64,000 nt of DNA from Methylobacterium sp. J-026 (lineage in GTDB: Bacteria > Pseudomonadota > Alphaproteobacteria > Rhizobiales > Beijerinckiaceae). The stretch lies in contig NZ_JAKSYC010000156.1 in the NCBI RefSeq assembly GCF_022829585.1, positions 1-64,000 of the forward strand, read 5' to 3'. The notes below the pieces were generated by a model. It did no database searches. It had not been told where the DNA came from and saw nothing but the letters and a program-made list of their open reading frames with translations. Every line of letters begins with the position of its first letter. The stretch's first letter is position 1. Position numbers and translations under genes: made by a program. Shown here piece by piece: positions 19,960 to 28,810 of this stretch.

Positions 19960-21246
19960 TCAGCCACCGGCGCCGCGCAGCCAGTCGCGCAGCCCGGCGG
20001 CGGCGGCCCGGCCGCCCGCGAAGGCGCCCTGGAGCAGGTAGCCGCCGGTCGGGGCCTCCCAGTCGAGCATCTCCCCGGCCAGGAACAGGCCGGGATGGGC
20101 GCGCAGCATCGACCGCCCGTCGAGGGCGTCGAGCCGGACCCCGCCCGCCGTCGAGATCGCCCGGTCGATCGGCGCGGAGCCGGTGAGGGTGAGCGGCGCG
20201 GCCTTGATCAGCCCGGCGAGCGCCTCGGGCTCCGCGGGGAGCGCGGCCCCGGCGGCCTCGCGCAGCAGGCCCGCCGCCACGGGCGCGAGCCCCGCGGCCT
20301 TGCGCAGCCGGGTCGCGGCCGAGTCGCCGGGTCGGGCGCCGGCGAGGCGGCGGGCGAGGGCTTCCCGGGTCAGGTCGGGGCGCAGGTCCACGAGCAGCCG
20401 GGCGTGGCCCCGCGCCGCCACCGCCTCGCGCAGGGGACGCGACAGGGCGTAGACCGCCCCGCCCTCGATCCCGGCGGCGGTGATCACCGCCTCGCCCCGG
20501 ACGGCTTTGCCGTCGCAGGCGAGCGCCACCCGCTTGAGCGGCGCCCCGGCGAAGCGCGCCCGGAACAGGGCGGACCACGCCACGGTGAAACCGGCATTGG
20601 CCGGGCGCAGGGGCTCCACCGCCACGCCGAGCCCTTCCAGCAGCGGCACCCAGCGCCCGTCCGAGCCGAGCCGCGGCCAGCTCGCCCCGCCGAGGGCCAG
20701 GAGGGCGGCCCGGGGGCGGGCCACGAGGGGGCCGTCCGGCGTCTCGAAATAGAGCTGCAGGTGCGGCGATCCCGCCCCGGAATCGGGATCTCCCGGGTCC
20801 GCGGAAGACAACTCCTCGGCGATCGCCGCGAGCCGGTGGCGGGTGCGGATCCGGACCCCGAGCCGGTCGAACCGCGCCAGCCAGGCCCGCAGCAGGGGCG
20901 AGGCCTTGAAACTCTGCGGAAAGACCCGCCCGCTCGAGCCGACGAAGGTCGGCTCGCCGAGTTCCGCGCACCAGTCCCGCAGGGCCTCCGGGGGGAAGGC
21001 CGCGATGGCGGCGTCCAGGTGGCCGGCCGGATGGTAGCGGGACAGGAACGCCCCCCGGGGCTCGCTGTGGGTGAGGTTGAGGCCGCCGCGCCCGGCGATC
21101 AGCAGCTTGCGGCCCACCGACGGCATCCGGTCGTACACCGTGACCGCGTGGCCAGCCTGCGCCAGCACCTCAGCCGCGGCCAGCCCGGCCGGTCCGCCGC
21201 CCACGATGGCCACCTCTCGGGCGATGTCATGGATGTCGTCGGGCAT
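19960..21246 (-). CDS. FAD-dependent flavoprotein of the HI0933/TIGR03862 group
   Basis: A 428-residue oxidoreductase with an N-terminal FAD dinucleotide-binding motif (VAIVGGGPAGLAAAEVL) and the family signature VGRKLLIAGRGGLNLTHSE. The C-terminal motif GEMLDWEAPTGGYLLQGAFAGGRAAAAG closes the FAD site. The physiological substrate of this branch is unknown. A TTG at 21282 would add 12 residues; the ATG at 21246 was preferred. It is convergent with the collagen-like gene, with 10 bp between the stops. Confidence 0.9.
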   Translation of the reverse strand: MPDDIHDIAREVAIVGGGPAGLAAAEVLAQAGHAVTVYDRMPSVGRKLLIAGRGGLNLTHSEPRGAFLSRYHPAGHLDAAIAAFPPEALRDWCAELGEPTFVGSSGRVFPQSFKASPLLRAWLARFDRLGVRIRTRHRLAAIAEELSSADPGDPDSGAGSPHLQLYFETPDGPLVARPRAALLALGGASWPRLGSDGRWVPLLEGLGVAVEPLRPANAGFTVAWSALFRARFAGAPLKRVALACDGKAVRGEAVITAAGIEGGAVYALSRPLREAVAARGHARLLVDLRPDLTREALARRLAGARPGDSAATRLRKAAGLAPVAAGLLREAAGAALPAEPEALAGLIKAAPLTLTGSAPIDRAISTAGGVRLDALDGRSMLRAHPGLFLAGEMLDWEAPTGGYLLQGAFAGGRAAAAGLRDWLRGAGG

Positions 21247-21457
21247 CCGCCTGGAGAGCGGCAGGCGGCGCGGGTCTGTCAAGATGGGGCCGCGGCCGGC
21301 CGGCCTTCCGGGGCCGGACCGTCTGGCTGGGGTGGCCGTGCGAGCCTGCCCCGATCTCCAGCGCGTCGTCCCGGATATCAGAACCGGGACGATGCGCTAG
21401 GTCTTTAAGTGCATCAACTTTTCCCGAAAGCCGGAAACCGCCTTTCGGGATGATGCT

Positions 21458-21988
21458 CTAAAGCAAGTCCGACAGTGCCGGCCAATGAACCCGCAGAATC
21501 ATCCTGTCGTTTTCGATCGGGGCCTGCGACAGTTTCCGTTCAACAACATGGCCGCCCAAACGCGTATAGAACCGGAGGGCAGCCGCGTTGGCCTCGAAAA
21601 CCCAGAGGTGCAGGCCATCGTCCGCCTGCCGAGAGGCAAGGGCGCGCGCCGCCGAGCGCAGCAGGGCCTCACCGATCTTCCTGCCCCGCATCTCCGGAAG
21701 GACGTGCAGGTTGTCCAGCAAGCTGCCCCAGCGCGGATCGCGATCACGGTGTGTCGCGGCGAAACCGACAAGGTTTCCATCGGCGGTCGCGGCGACGTCC
21801 ACCAGGAAATTCGCGGACGGCGTGTCGAATTTCCCGAGCCAATGGGAGCGGCGATCGTCTTCGATAGGGCCGGCGAGAAAGACCGGATCGAGGAGTGAAC
21901 GATAGGCGTCCCGCCAGCTAGCCACGTGGATCGCAGCGATGGTCAGCGCGTCGGTCGCCCGCGCGGCACGGTAGATGATGTCGGCCAT
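21458..21988 (-). CDS. GNAT-family N-acetyltransferase
   Basis: A 176-residue GCN5-type acetyltransferase. N-terminal IIYRAARATDALTIAAIHVASW, the acetyl-CoA-binding loop VLPEMRGRKIGEALLRSA (R-x-x-G-x-G/A form) and the C-terminal LWVFEANAAALRFYTRLGG are all typical. The acceptor is unknown; related genes acetylate small amines or protein N-termini. Single gene, divergent from the MFS exporter. Confidence 0.88.
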   Translation of the reverse strand: MADIIYRAARATDALTIAAIHVASWRDAYRSLLDPVFLAGPIEDDRRSHWLGKFDTPSANFLVDVAATADGNLVGFAATHRDRDPRWGSLLDNLHVLPEMRGRKIGEALLRSAARALASRQADDGLHLWVFEANAAALRFYTRLGGHVVERKLSQAPIENDRMILRVHWPALSDLL

Positions 21989-22194
21989 CGTCGAGTTATG
22001 CGCCGGCCGTCGCGTGAGGCAAATCAGGGCCGATCCGGATCCGATGCCGGATGCAGCCCTTCGCTCCGGCGCCTGCCGTGCCCGGATACCTGGAGCGTGC
22101 CGGCACAGCTTTCACCCCGTCTCAGGCACAAGGCAGGTGACCGCGGGCCGCGTAGGATCCGGGGCTGCGCGTCGTTAACGCCCCTGTGGTTACG

Positions 22195-22220
22195 CGCTCG
22201 CTGGCGCCGAACCGGTGTCC
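22195..22220. repeat. Recurring GCCGAACCGG intergenic element, copy 1
   Basis: The block GCTCGCTGGCGCCGAACCGG followed by TGTCC recurs almost unchanged at 26095 (upstream of terC), and its core recurs at 30934. This copy lies 104 bp before the MFS start. Whether it is an operator or a dispersed repeat cannot be told from sequence alone. Confidence 0.5.
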
Positions 22221-22323
22221 AGTTTGGCAGCGAATGCCGTATCGCCCGCGCAACCGTGACGCTGCGACCTCGTTCCCGTCCAGCCGGCCGGTCCGGCGCG
22301 GACCAGAAAGAGGCTTCCAACCC

Positions 22324-23925
22324 GTGGCGCTCTCCACCACCGTCCCCGCGACCGAAGCGGACGCCGCCCCGTCCACGCCGGCCGCCTCCGCCGCGCAGGC
22401 CCGCCTCAGTCCCCTCGAGATCCGGGCGATCGTCTACGGCCTGATGACCGCGATGCTGCTCGCGGCCCTCGACCAGACCATCGTGGCCACCGCGATGCCG
22501 ACCATCGGGCTGGCGCTGGGCGACGCCGCCAACCTCCCCTGGATCGTCACCGCCTACCTGCTGGCCTCCACGGCGGTGACCCCGCTCTACGGCAAGCTGT
22601 CCGACATCCACGGCCGGCGGATCATGCTGCTGATCGCCATCGCGACCTTCGTGCTCGGGTCGCTGGCCTGCGCGCTCGCGCCGACGATGGTGACGCTGGC
22701 GCTGGCAAGGGGCCTCCAGGGCATCGGCGGCGGCGGGCTGATCGCGCTGGCGCAGACCATCCTGGCCGACATCATGTCGCCCAAGGAGCGGGCGCGCTAT
22801 CAGGTGGTGATCGCCGGCGTGTTCGTGGCGGCCTCGGTGGCCGGGCCGCTGCTCGGGGGCTTCTTCGCCGAGCACCTGCACTGGTCGCTGATCTTCTGGA
22901 TCAACCTGCCGATCGGCTGCCTCGCCTTCGCGCTGACCAACGCCAACCTGAAGCGCCTGCCGCGCCACGACCGCCAGCACCGGCTGGACTGGCCCGGGGC
23001 CGCCCTGATGGTCTCCGGCTCCATCGCCCTGCTGCTGGCCCTGAGCTGGGGCGGCGTGCGCTACCCGTGGAGTTCCGCGCCGGTCCTCGGCCTCCTCGCC
23101 CTGGCCCTCCTGCTCGGCGGCGGCTTCGCGGCGCGGCTCGCCACGGCGGCCGAGCCGCTGATCCCCACCGAGGTGCTGCGGAACCAAGTGGTCTACAGCG
23201 CGACGCTGGCCGCCTGCTTCGCCATGGGCACCTTCATCGGGCTGACCATCTACGTGCCGATCTTCCTCGAAGGGGTGATCGGCCTCTCGGCGAGCGAATC
23301 CGGCCTGGCCCTGGTGCCGCTGATGGTCGGCACCGTCACGGGCGCGACGCTGTCGGGCCGGTCGATGATCTATTTCCGGCACTACAAGCGCGTGCCGCTC
23401 GCCATGATGAGCCTCAGCATCGCCTGCTGCGCCGTCATCGCGTGGCAGGGGCGGGCGCTGCCCTTCTGGCTGATGGAGCTGCTGTTCGCGCTGCTCTCCA
23501 TGGGGATCGGGACGATCTTGCCGCTCTCCACCATCGCGATCCAGAACGCGGTGACGCGCCACCAGCTCGGCATCGCCACGGCGTCGATGAATTTTTTTCG
23601 GTCCCTCGGCGGAGCCCTGATCGTGGCGGCCTTCGGCACGATCGTGCTGGGCGGCGTCGCGGGTGCGCCCGGGGGCCACGACGTGGAGAGCCTGATCCGC
23701 GGGGCCGACCCGGCCCGCCTCGCCCTGACGTTCCGCTTCGTGTTCGTGGCCGCCTGCCTCGGGCTCCTGGCGGCCTTCGCGTTCCTGGCGCTGATGGAGG
23801 AGCGGCCGCTCGGCGAGCGCTCTTCGCCGACGATGGACGGCGGGCCGGCCGCGGGCGGGCATCCGGAGGGCGACGCGGCCGAGCCGATCGGGCCTCCCCA
23901 CCGCCAGGATGGCGTCGGGCCGTAG
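22324..23925 (+). CDS. MFS drug exporter, DHA2 (14-TM) family
   Basis: Proton-driven exporter of 533 residues. Motifs visible are LDQTIVATAMPTIG in TM1, the motif-A loop GKLSDIHGRRIMLL between TM2 and TM3, and GGGGLIALAQTILADI..P.ERARYQ. The hydrophobic pattern fits 14 helices, and the last 35 residues are a hydrophilic tail. Substrates of the family range from dyes and antibiotics to quaternary ammonium compounds. The frame runs upstream to 22186, but a GTG at 22324 with AAAGAGG 10 bp before it fits best. No regulator adjoins it; the GNAT gene is divergent. Confidence 0.93.
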   Translation: MALSTTVPATEADAAPSTPAASAAQARLSPLEIRAIVYGLMTAMLLAALDQTIVATAMPTIGLALGDAANLPWIVTAYLLASTAVTPLYGKLSDIHGRRIMLLIAIATFVLGSLACALAPTMVTLALARGLQGIGGGGLIALAQTILADIMSPKERARYQVVIAGVFVAASVAGPLLGGFFAEHLHWSLIFWINLPIGCLAFALTNANLKRLPRHDRQHRLDWPGAALMVSGSIALLLALSWGGVRYPWSSAPVLGLLALALLLGGGFAARLATAAEPLIPTEVLRNQVVYSATLAACFAMGTFIGLTIYVPIFLEGVIGLSASESGLALVPLMVGTVTGATLSGRSMIYFRHYKRVPLAMMSLSIACCAVIAWQGRALPFWLMELLFALLSMGIGTILPLSTIAIQNAVTRHQLGIATASMNFFRSLGGALIVAAFGTIVLGGVAGAPGGHDVESLIRGADPARLALTFRFVFVAACLGLLAAFAFLALMEERPLGERSSPTMDGGPAAGGHPEGDAAEPIGPPHRQDGVGP

Positions 23926-24024
23926 CCGGCGCATCGTTCCGAACGGCGGGTGCCGGCCCCCGGGACAGAGACGACGCGCTTGCATCGCGCGCCGCGCGAC
24001 GGCAGCGAGGCAGAGACCACGAGC

Positions 24025-24056
24025 TTGACTGTACCGCCTATCGCGGATGCATTATG
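24025..24056 (+). promoter_or_regulatory. Possible promoter of the GT90 gene
   Basis: TTGACT at 24025-24030 is followed at 17-19 bp by TGCATTAT, a fair match to -35 and -10 hexamers in otherwise GC-rich DNA, about 155 bp before the glycosyltransferase start. Weak evidence. Confidence 0.25.
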
Positions 24057-24212
24057 GTGCGCCCTCGCCTGCGATGATCGCTCCTGCATCGCCGCTTCCA
24101 TCATCGATGTCGGCCACTTGCCGTATCGGCGCCGGTGATCGATCGGGACGGCATGGTCTGCGATCCCGCGGCCGCCGATGTCAGGCCCCGTATTGTCTAG
24201 GTTCAAGAGCGC

Positions 24213-25223
24213 ATGATGACCGGCCGATCTCCCCCTGATACAGGCACGTTGCTGACCAGCTTCGTCGCGGATCAGATGCGGCCGTGGCAGGATGCCTCCT
24301 TCGACATCGTCGACCTGAATGATCGCCTGAAACGATTGAACACTTCTCCGTCCATCGGCCTGTTCCAAGCAACGGACGATACCGTCAGCCTTCTCGACAA
24401 GCCCGCGGACGTATTCGTATATCCTAGTTACGTATCGAGATTTCACTGCTACCTGAGGCTATTGATCGAAACGTTCCGCGCCTTTCCCACGCGGCGAGAC
24501 ATGCTGATCGCGGTCGACATCCAGGATGAGGCGCCGGACCATGAAGGGCTTCCCGTCTTCTCGTTTCAGAAGTTGGCCGGCCAGCGCAACCTGCTCCTAC
24601 CCGATGTCGACCTCATCGCCCTCGACTATCTCGGGGCGGCTCCGCAAGACCACCGCGCCTACGCGGACAAGACGCCGGTGGCCACCTTCTGCGGATCGAC
24701 CACGGGCGGCGGTCACATCACGGCGGACGCGGTGTGCGGGGCCCGCTTCCCCCGATTGCGCGCAGCGCGGTTCTTCGCCGATCGCCCCGAGGTCGACTTC
24801 AGGCTGACCTCGGTCGTGCAATGCGATCCGGACGCCGATGCCCTGATGCGCGCCGAAGGTTTCGGCACCGGCCCCCTCGACTGGGACTTTACCTACCGCG
24901 GCAAGTTCGCGCTGTCCCTCGACGGCAATGGAGCGGCCTGCTCCAGGCCGGCGATCATATTGAAGAGCAACTGCGTGCTGATGAAATACAGGAGCAATTG
25001 CCTGCTGCATTACTCCAGCGGCCTGATCGACGGCCGCAACATGTTGGACATCACCAGCGAGGAACAGGTCATCGCGATCGTCCGGGAGGAGCGGCGGTCC
25101 CCGGGTCTATACGCGCCCATCGCGGCGGCCGGGTCGCACTTCGCCGAGAACGTGCTTTGCAAGGGGGCGGCTCTCAACTACACCGGCGCCCTGCTGAAGG
25201 CGTATGCCGACAGAGTTCGATAG
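24213..25223 (+). CDS. Glycosyltransferase family 90 (CAP10/LpsA-like)
   Basis: A 336-residue protein with the CAP10-type glycosyltransferase core: FCGSTTGGG near 155, RLRAARFFADRPEVDFRLT, and YRGKFALSLDGNGAACSRPAIILKS (about 225-250), the conserved donor-sugar binding segment, followed by MKYRSNCLLHYSSGL. Family members transfer glucose or xylose to glycans; bacterial LpsA adds sugars to lipopolysaccharide. It is followed 84 bp later by a methyltransferase on the same strand, suggesting a two-gene surface-glycan unit. Codon use is visibly less GC-biased than in neighbouring housekeeping genes. Confidence 0.85.
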   Translation: MMTGRSPPDTGTLLTSFVADQMRPWQDASFDIVDLNDRLKRLNTSPSIGLFQATDDTVSLLDKPADVFVYPSYVSRFHCYLRLLIETFRAFPTRRDMLIAVDIQDEAPDHEGLPVFSFQKLAGQRNLLLPDVDLIALDYLGAAPQDHRAYADKTPVATFCGSTTGGGHITADAVCGARFPRLRAARFFADRPEVDFRLTSVVQCDPDADALMRAEGFGTGPLDWDFTYRGKFALSLDGNGAACSRPAIILKSNCVLMKYRSNCLLHYSSGLIDGRNMLDITSEEQVIAIVREERRSPGLYAPIAAAGSHFAENVLCKGAALNYTGALLKAYADRVR

Positions 25224-25307
25224 GCTCTCGACAAGTCCAGGCTTGCGGACATCCTGCACAGCATTCGACGCCGGCCGAATCGATGGCGCGACGGGGAACG
25301 ATAGACC

Positions 25308-26048
25308 ATGGCACAGATAACGGACTCCCCTTATACTGGCCTGCTCTACCAGGACTTCATCGCACGGCTCGTCCTCGAGCGGGAAGCACGGACCTACCTG
25401 GAAATCGGTGTCCAAAACGGGATCAATCTGTCCAAGATCTCCGTCCCCTCCGCTTTCGGCGTCGATCCTGGGTTCGCCTTGACGGTCGATCCGACGGCGG
25501 GGAAGGAGTCGTTGCGCCTCTATCGGATGACGAGCGATCGGTTTTTCCGCGATCACGCCGACGAAGTCCGGTCCGCCGGACCGTTGGATTTCGCATTCCT
25601 GGACGGCATGCATCTGTTCGAATACCTGCTTCGGGACGTGTACAACACCGAGCGGTTGTCCGGCCGCTCCGGCTTGATCACCATCCACGACTGCCTGCCG
25701 TTCGACGGCGAGATGATCGAACGGCAGAACAATACACCGGGGCGGACGCCCGGTCCGTGGGCGGCGGCCTGGACGGGTGATGTCTGGAAGATCATCCCCA
25801 TCATCCAGAAATACCGTCCGGATCTCAGGGTGATCCTCGTCGATTGCGCCCCGACCGGATTGGTCTGCCTCACCAACCTCGATCCGTCCTCGACCGTCCT
25901 GGAGGATCGCTATCTCGACATCGTCGCGGAGTTTCACGCGATGCCCAACGACCGGGCGGCGCTGGAGGCCTTCTTCGACAGCCAGCAGATCGTCTCGGCC
26001 GAAGCCGTGGTGGCCAATTTCGGCCACTCGCTCCCGTTCCGGATCTAG
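25308..26048 (+). CDS. Class I SAM-dependent methyltransferase
   Basis: A 246-residue protein with the Rossmann start RTYLEIGVQNGINLSKI (motif I) and DFAFLDGMHLFEYLLRDV followed by GLITIHDCLPF, characteristic of the Methyltransf_24 group that acts on sugars or polysaccharide precursors. A C-terminal extension of about 80 residues has no recognised motif. Its placement behind the GT90 gene suggests methylation of the same glycan. The start at 25308 has a GGGGAACG ribosome site. Confidence 0.82.
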   Translation: MAQITDSPYTGLLYQDFIARLVLEREARTYLEIGVQNGINLSKISVPSAFGVDPGFALTVDPTAGKESLRLYRMTSDRFFRDHADEVRSAGPLDFAFLDGMHLFEYLLRDVYNTERLSGRSGLITIHDCLPFDGEMIERQNNTPGRTPGPWAAAWTGDVWKIIPIIQKYRPDLRVILVDCAPTGLVCLTNLDPSSTVLEDRYLDIVAEFHAMPNDRAALEAFFDSQQIVSAEAVVANFGHSLPFRI

Positions 26049-26094
26049 ATCCGCCCCCCGATCGCGGGCGGCGCCAGATCCGCGATGCGACGGG

Positions 26095-26120
26095 CTCGCT
26101 GACGCCGAACCGGTCTCCAC
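26095..26120. repeat. Recurring GCCGAACCGG intergenic element, copy 2
   Basis: GCTCGCTGACGCCGAACCGG followed by TCTCC repeats the sequence at 22195-22220 with two substitutions. It lies in the 240-bp leader between the methyltransferase and terC. No manganese-riboswitch consensus was recognised in this leader. Confidence 0.5.
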
Positions 26121-26291
26121 CTCGGCGGGGCGCGCTCCACCCGGCCGTCAGCCGCCGCGCCTGCCCTTGATTCGCCCGGATCACCGCTTACCTCGGCCCC
26201 ATCGGCTGCGGGCCCCTCTGGCGGGCGCTTCTCAGCGCCCGTGATGTCGGAGCCGATGCTTTCCATTCGGAATCAGCATCAGGTCCCGCGC

Positions 26292-27323
26292 ATGATGGAC
26301 GTCCTTACCGTCGTATGGCTCGGCAAGCCGTTGTGGATGTGGCTCGGCTTCCACGTCCTGATCGCCTGCCTGCTCGCCTTCGACCTCGGCCTCCTGCACC
26401 GGGACAAGGAGCACGAGATCGGCGTCCGGGAGAGCCTCCTGCTCACCGGCTTCTACCTCGCCCTGGGTCTCGCCTTCGGCGGCTGGGTCTGGTGGTATCT
26501 CGGCTCCCAGGCGGGCGAGGAATACGTCACCGGCCTCGTGGTCGAGAAGTCGCTGTCGATGGACAACGTCTTCGTCATCGCCATGATCCTCACGGCTCTC
26601 GGCGTCCCGCGCGCCGCCCAGCACCGGGTCCTGCTCTGGGGCATCCTGGCCGCCGTGCTGCTGCGCGGCCTGATGATCGGGCTCGGCGCCGCCCTGGTGC
26701 ATCAGGTGCACTGGGTGCTCTCGCTCTTCGCCGCCTTCCTGATCTACGCCGGGCTGAAGATCCTGCTCTCGGGCGAGGAACAGGCGGGTGACTTCCAGAA
26801 CAGCGCCGTCGTGCGCTGGTTCAAGACGACCTTCCGGGTCACGCCCGACCTGCACGGCCAGCGCTTCGCGGTGCGCAGGACCGACCCGAAGACCGGCCGC
26901 AGGGCCCTGTGGTTCACGCCGCTGGCGCTCGCCCTGGTGCTGGTCAACGGCGCCGACGTGATCTTCGCCGTCGACAGCGTGCCGGCGATCTTCGCGATCA
27001 CCACCGACACCTTCGTGGTCTACACCTCCAACATCTTCGCGATCTTGGGGCTGCGCGCCCTCTACTTCGCGCTGGCCGCGATGGTCGACCGCTTCGCCTA
27101 TCTCAAGACCGCGCTCGCCTTCATCCTGATCTTCATCGGCGCCAAGATCGTGGTCGCCGACACGTTCGGCCTCGTGGCGGTCCCGCCTTGGGTCTCCCTC
27201 GTGGTGACGCTGGCGCTGCTGGCGGCGGGCGTCGGCTACAGCCTGTGGCGGACCCGCGGCGAGGACAAGGCGCAGCGGGACACGGGCCAGCCCGAGCGTG
27301 AGGCCCGGGCACACGGGGCGTAG
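26292..27323 (+). CDS. TerC/Alx-family integral membrane protein
   Basis: Polytopic membrane protein of 343 residues. Conserved segments are FDLGLLHRDKEHEIGVRESL, VVEKSLSMDNVFVIAMI and VNGADVIFAVDSVPAIFAIT, with acidic residues inside helices that are thought to handle metal ions. TerC proteins are linked to tellurite resistance and, more recently, to manganese export and metalation of exported proteins. The frame opens at 26241, but ATG codons at 26292/26295 (MMDVLTVVWLG) fit family starts. The long leader is a natural place for regulation. Confidence 0.93.
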   Translation: MMDVLTVVWLGKPLWMWLGFHVLIACLLAFDLGLLHRDKEHEIGVRESLLLTGFYLALGLAFGGWVWWYLGSQAGEEYVTGLVVEKSLSMDNVFVIAMILTALGVPRAAQHRVLLWGILAAVLLRGLMIGLGAALVHQVHWVLSLFAAFLIYAGLKILLSGEEQAGDFQNSAVVRWFKTTFRVTPDLHGQRFAVRRTDPKTGRRALWFTPLALALVLVNGADVIFAVDSVPAIFAITTDTFVVYTSNIFAILGLRALYFALAAMVDRFAYLKTALAFILIFIGAKIVVADTFGLVAVPPWVSLVVTLALLAAGVGYSLWRTRGEDKAQRDTGQPEREARAHGA

Positions 27324-27468
27324 GGCTCCCCGGCTTCGCCGTGCGCGCCGCGATCCGGGAAACGGGAGCGGGGCCCGGCGCCGACCCCGGACGATTCGCC
27401 GACGATGCCTGCGCATCCCCCGGGCCAGGCGCGATCCTGCGCGGGTCGATGCCCCGGCCGTCCGGGTT

Positions 27469-27786
27469 CTATTTCGAATCGTTGTAGGAGGCGATCGAGG
27501 CGAAATCGACCATCGCCCAGCCATCACGGCTGCGGCTGAACTGCGCCTTCGCAACCTCCGTTCTGCCCATCTGCATAAACTGGAATTCGCAGTTGAAGAC
27601 CTTGTCATCCGTTACGGCATCGCACCGGCGGACCTTGAAATCATGAAAGGCCGGCGACGTTCGCTCGTTGAAAGGAGCCATGGATCGAAATGCCTTCTCG
27701 ATCTCTTCGCTGGTCAAGCCCGACTTTCCGCATCCGCCAAGACAGAAGAGAAGCGCGAAGGCCATGGATGATATTGGCTTATTCAT
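27469..27786 (-). CDS. Small lipoprotein, unknown function
   Basis: A 105-residue product from ATG 27786 with signal MNKPISSMAFALLFCLGGC, lipobox LGGC at residues 16-19. The mature part carries two more cysteines (RRCDAV, FNCEFQF) and ends DFASIASYNDSK. Its codon use is less GC-rich than the surroundings, and the upstream DNA (27860-27960) is AT-rich. No family is recognised. Confidence 0.7.
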   Translation of the reverse strand: MNKPISSMAFALLFCLGGCGKSGLTSEEIEKAFRSMAPFNERTSPAFHDFKVRRCDAVTDDKVFNCEFQFMQMGRTEVAKAQFSRSRDGWAMVDFASIASYNDSK

Positions 27787-28060
27787 GTCCGCCAGCTCAT
27801 AGGCAGGGTAGCGGCCGTCGTGGATCCGCTCACGGATGCCAGTATGGAAAACAATCTGAACAGCACCTGTCTGCAAGACATGAATGCTTGAAAAAATAGA
27901 TTTTTACTTTCAGTTCAATTCACAGACACACGTGTCTATCTGAAGTAGACTCGGGTATCGCAGCCATCGGTGCTGCGGCGGCGCGAAACATCTCCCTCCG
28001 CGCGGGTCGGCGTTTTACCCCGACGCCCCGCCAAAACGGGAAAAACGCTCTGGACATGCG

Positions 28061-28810
28061 TCAGCCGAGGGCCGCGATCAGGTCGCGCAGGGTGGTGATG
28101 GTCGAGGCATCGGCCACGCCGTCGACCCGCGCCTGCCGGAAGTGGCGCTGGAACGCGGTGACCACCGCGTGCGTGCGTGCGTCGAACACCCCGGAAACCG
28201 GCAGGTCGTAGCCGTAGAGGGCGAACATCGCCTGCAGCGCCTCCACGGGCTGGCCGACATCGCCCTGGGCGAAGAACCGTCCGTCCCGGAGGCGTGCCGG
28301 CGGCACGAAATGGCCGATCCCCGCCGCCGCGAGGCTGTCCCACGGAAACGTCTCGCCGGGATCCTCCTTGCGCTCGGGGGCGATGTCGGAATGGGCGAGC
28401 ACCCGCTCCGGCGGGATCGGCCAGCGGCCGAGGATGTCTCGGCCCAGCGCGATCACCGCGGCGACCTGCGCCTCCGGGTAGGGCGGCAGCCCGCCGGCAT
28501 GGCCCGGATGGACGATCTCGATCCCGATCGAGCGGGAATTGAGGTCGGTCTCGCCCTTCCAGGCGCCCGCGCCCGCGTGCCAGGCCCGGCGCGCCTCCGG
28601 CACCATCTGGACGAGGCCGCCATCCTCGAAGACGAGGTAATGCGCCGAGACCTCGCTCAGCGGGTCGCGCAGCCGCGCCAGGGCGGCGGCGGCGCTGTCC
28701 ATGCCGGTATAGTGCAGGACCAGCGTGTCGAGGCGCCCGCCCCGGCGCGCGCCGTGGTTCGGCGAGGGGGCGACCCGGCGGGCGAGGGGGCTGTCCGGGG
28801 TGAGGCTCAC
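28061..28810 (-). CDS. N-acetylmuramoyl-L-alanine amidase with peptidoglycan-binding domain
   Basis: Zinc amidase of the Amidase_2 (AmpD/AmiD) fold, 249 residues. Metal-site residues are visible in LVLHYTGM, in the HAG of RRAWHAGAGAW and in HSDIAPERKEDPG. A C-terminal PG_binding_1 domain (about 185-245) includes FALYGYDLPVSGVFDARTHAVVTAFQRHF. It cleaves the bond between muramic acid and the stem peptide. No signal peptide is seen, so it is probably cytoplasmic and recycles wall fragments. The GTG start overlaps the upstream TerB/DnaJ gene as GTGA. Confidence 0.93.
   Translation of the reverse strand: MSLTPDSPLARRVAPSPNHGARRGGRLDTLVLHYTGMDSAAAALARLRDPLSEVSAHYLVFEDGGLVQMVPEARRAWHAGAGAWKGETDLNSRSIGIEIVHPGHAGGLPPYPEAQVAAVIALGRDILGRWPIPPERVLAHSDIAPERKEDPGETFPWDSLAAAGIGHFVPPARLRDGRFFAQGDVGQPVEALQAMFALYGYDLPVSGVFDARTHAVVTAFQRHFRQARVDGVADASTITTLRDLIAALG

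Noticed and set aside
22024-23985. 653-codon minus-strand frame
   Set aside because: Antisense to the MFS exporter, with low-complexity Arg/His/Gly sequence.
26049-26291. Possible manganese (yybP-ykoY) riboswitch before terC
   Set aside because: terC leaders often carry one, but I could not find the conserved loop sequences or paired stems here. A covariance-model search would be decisive.
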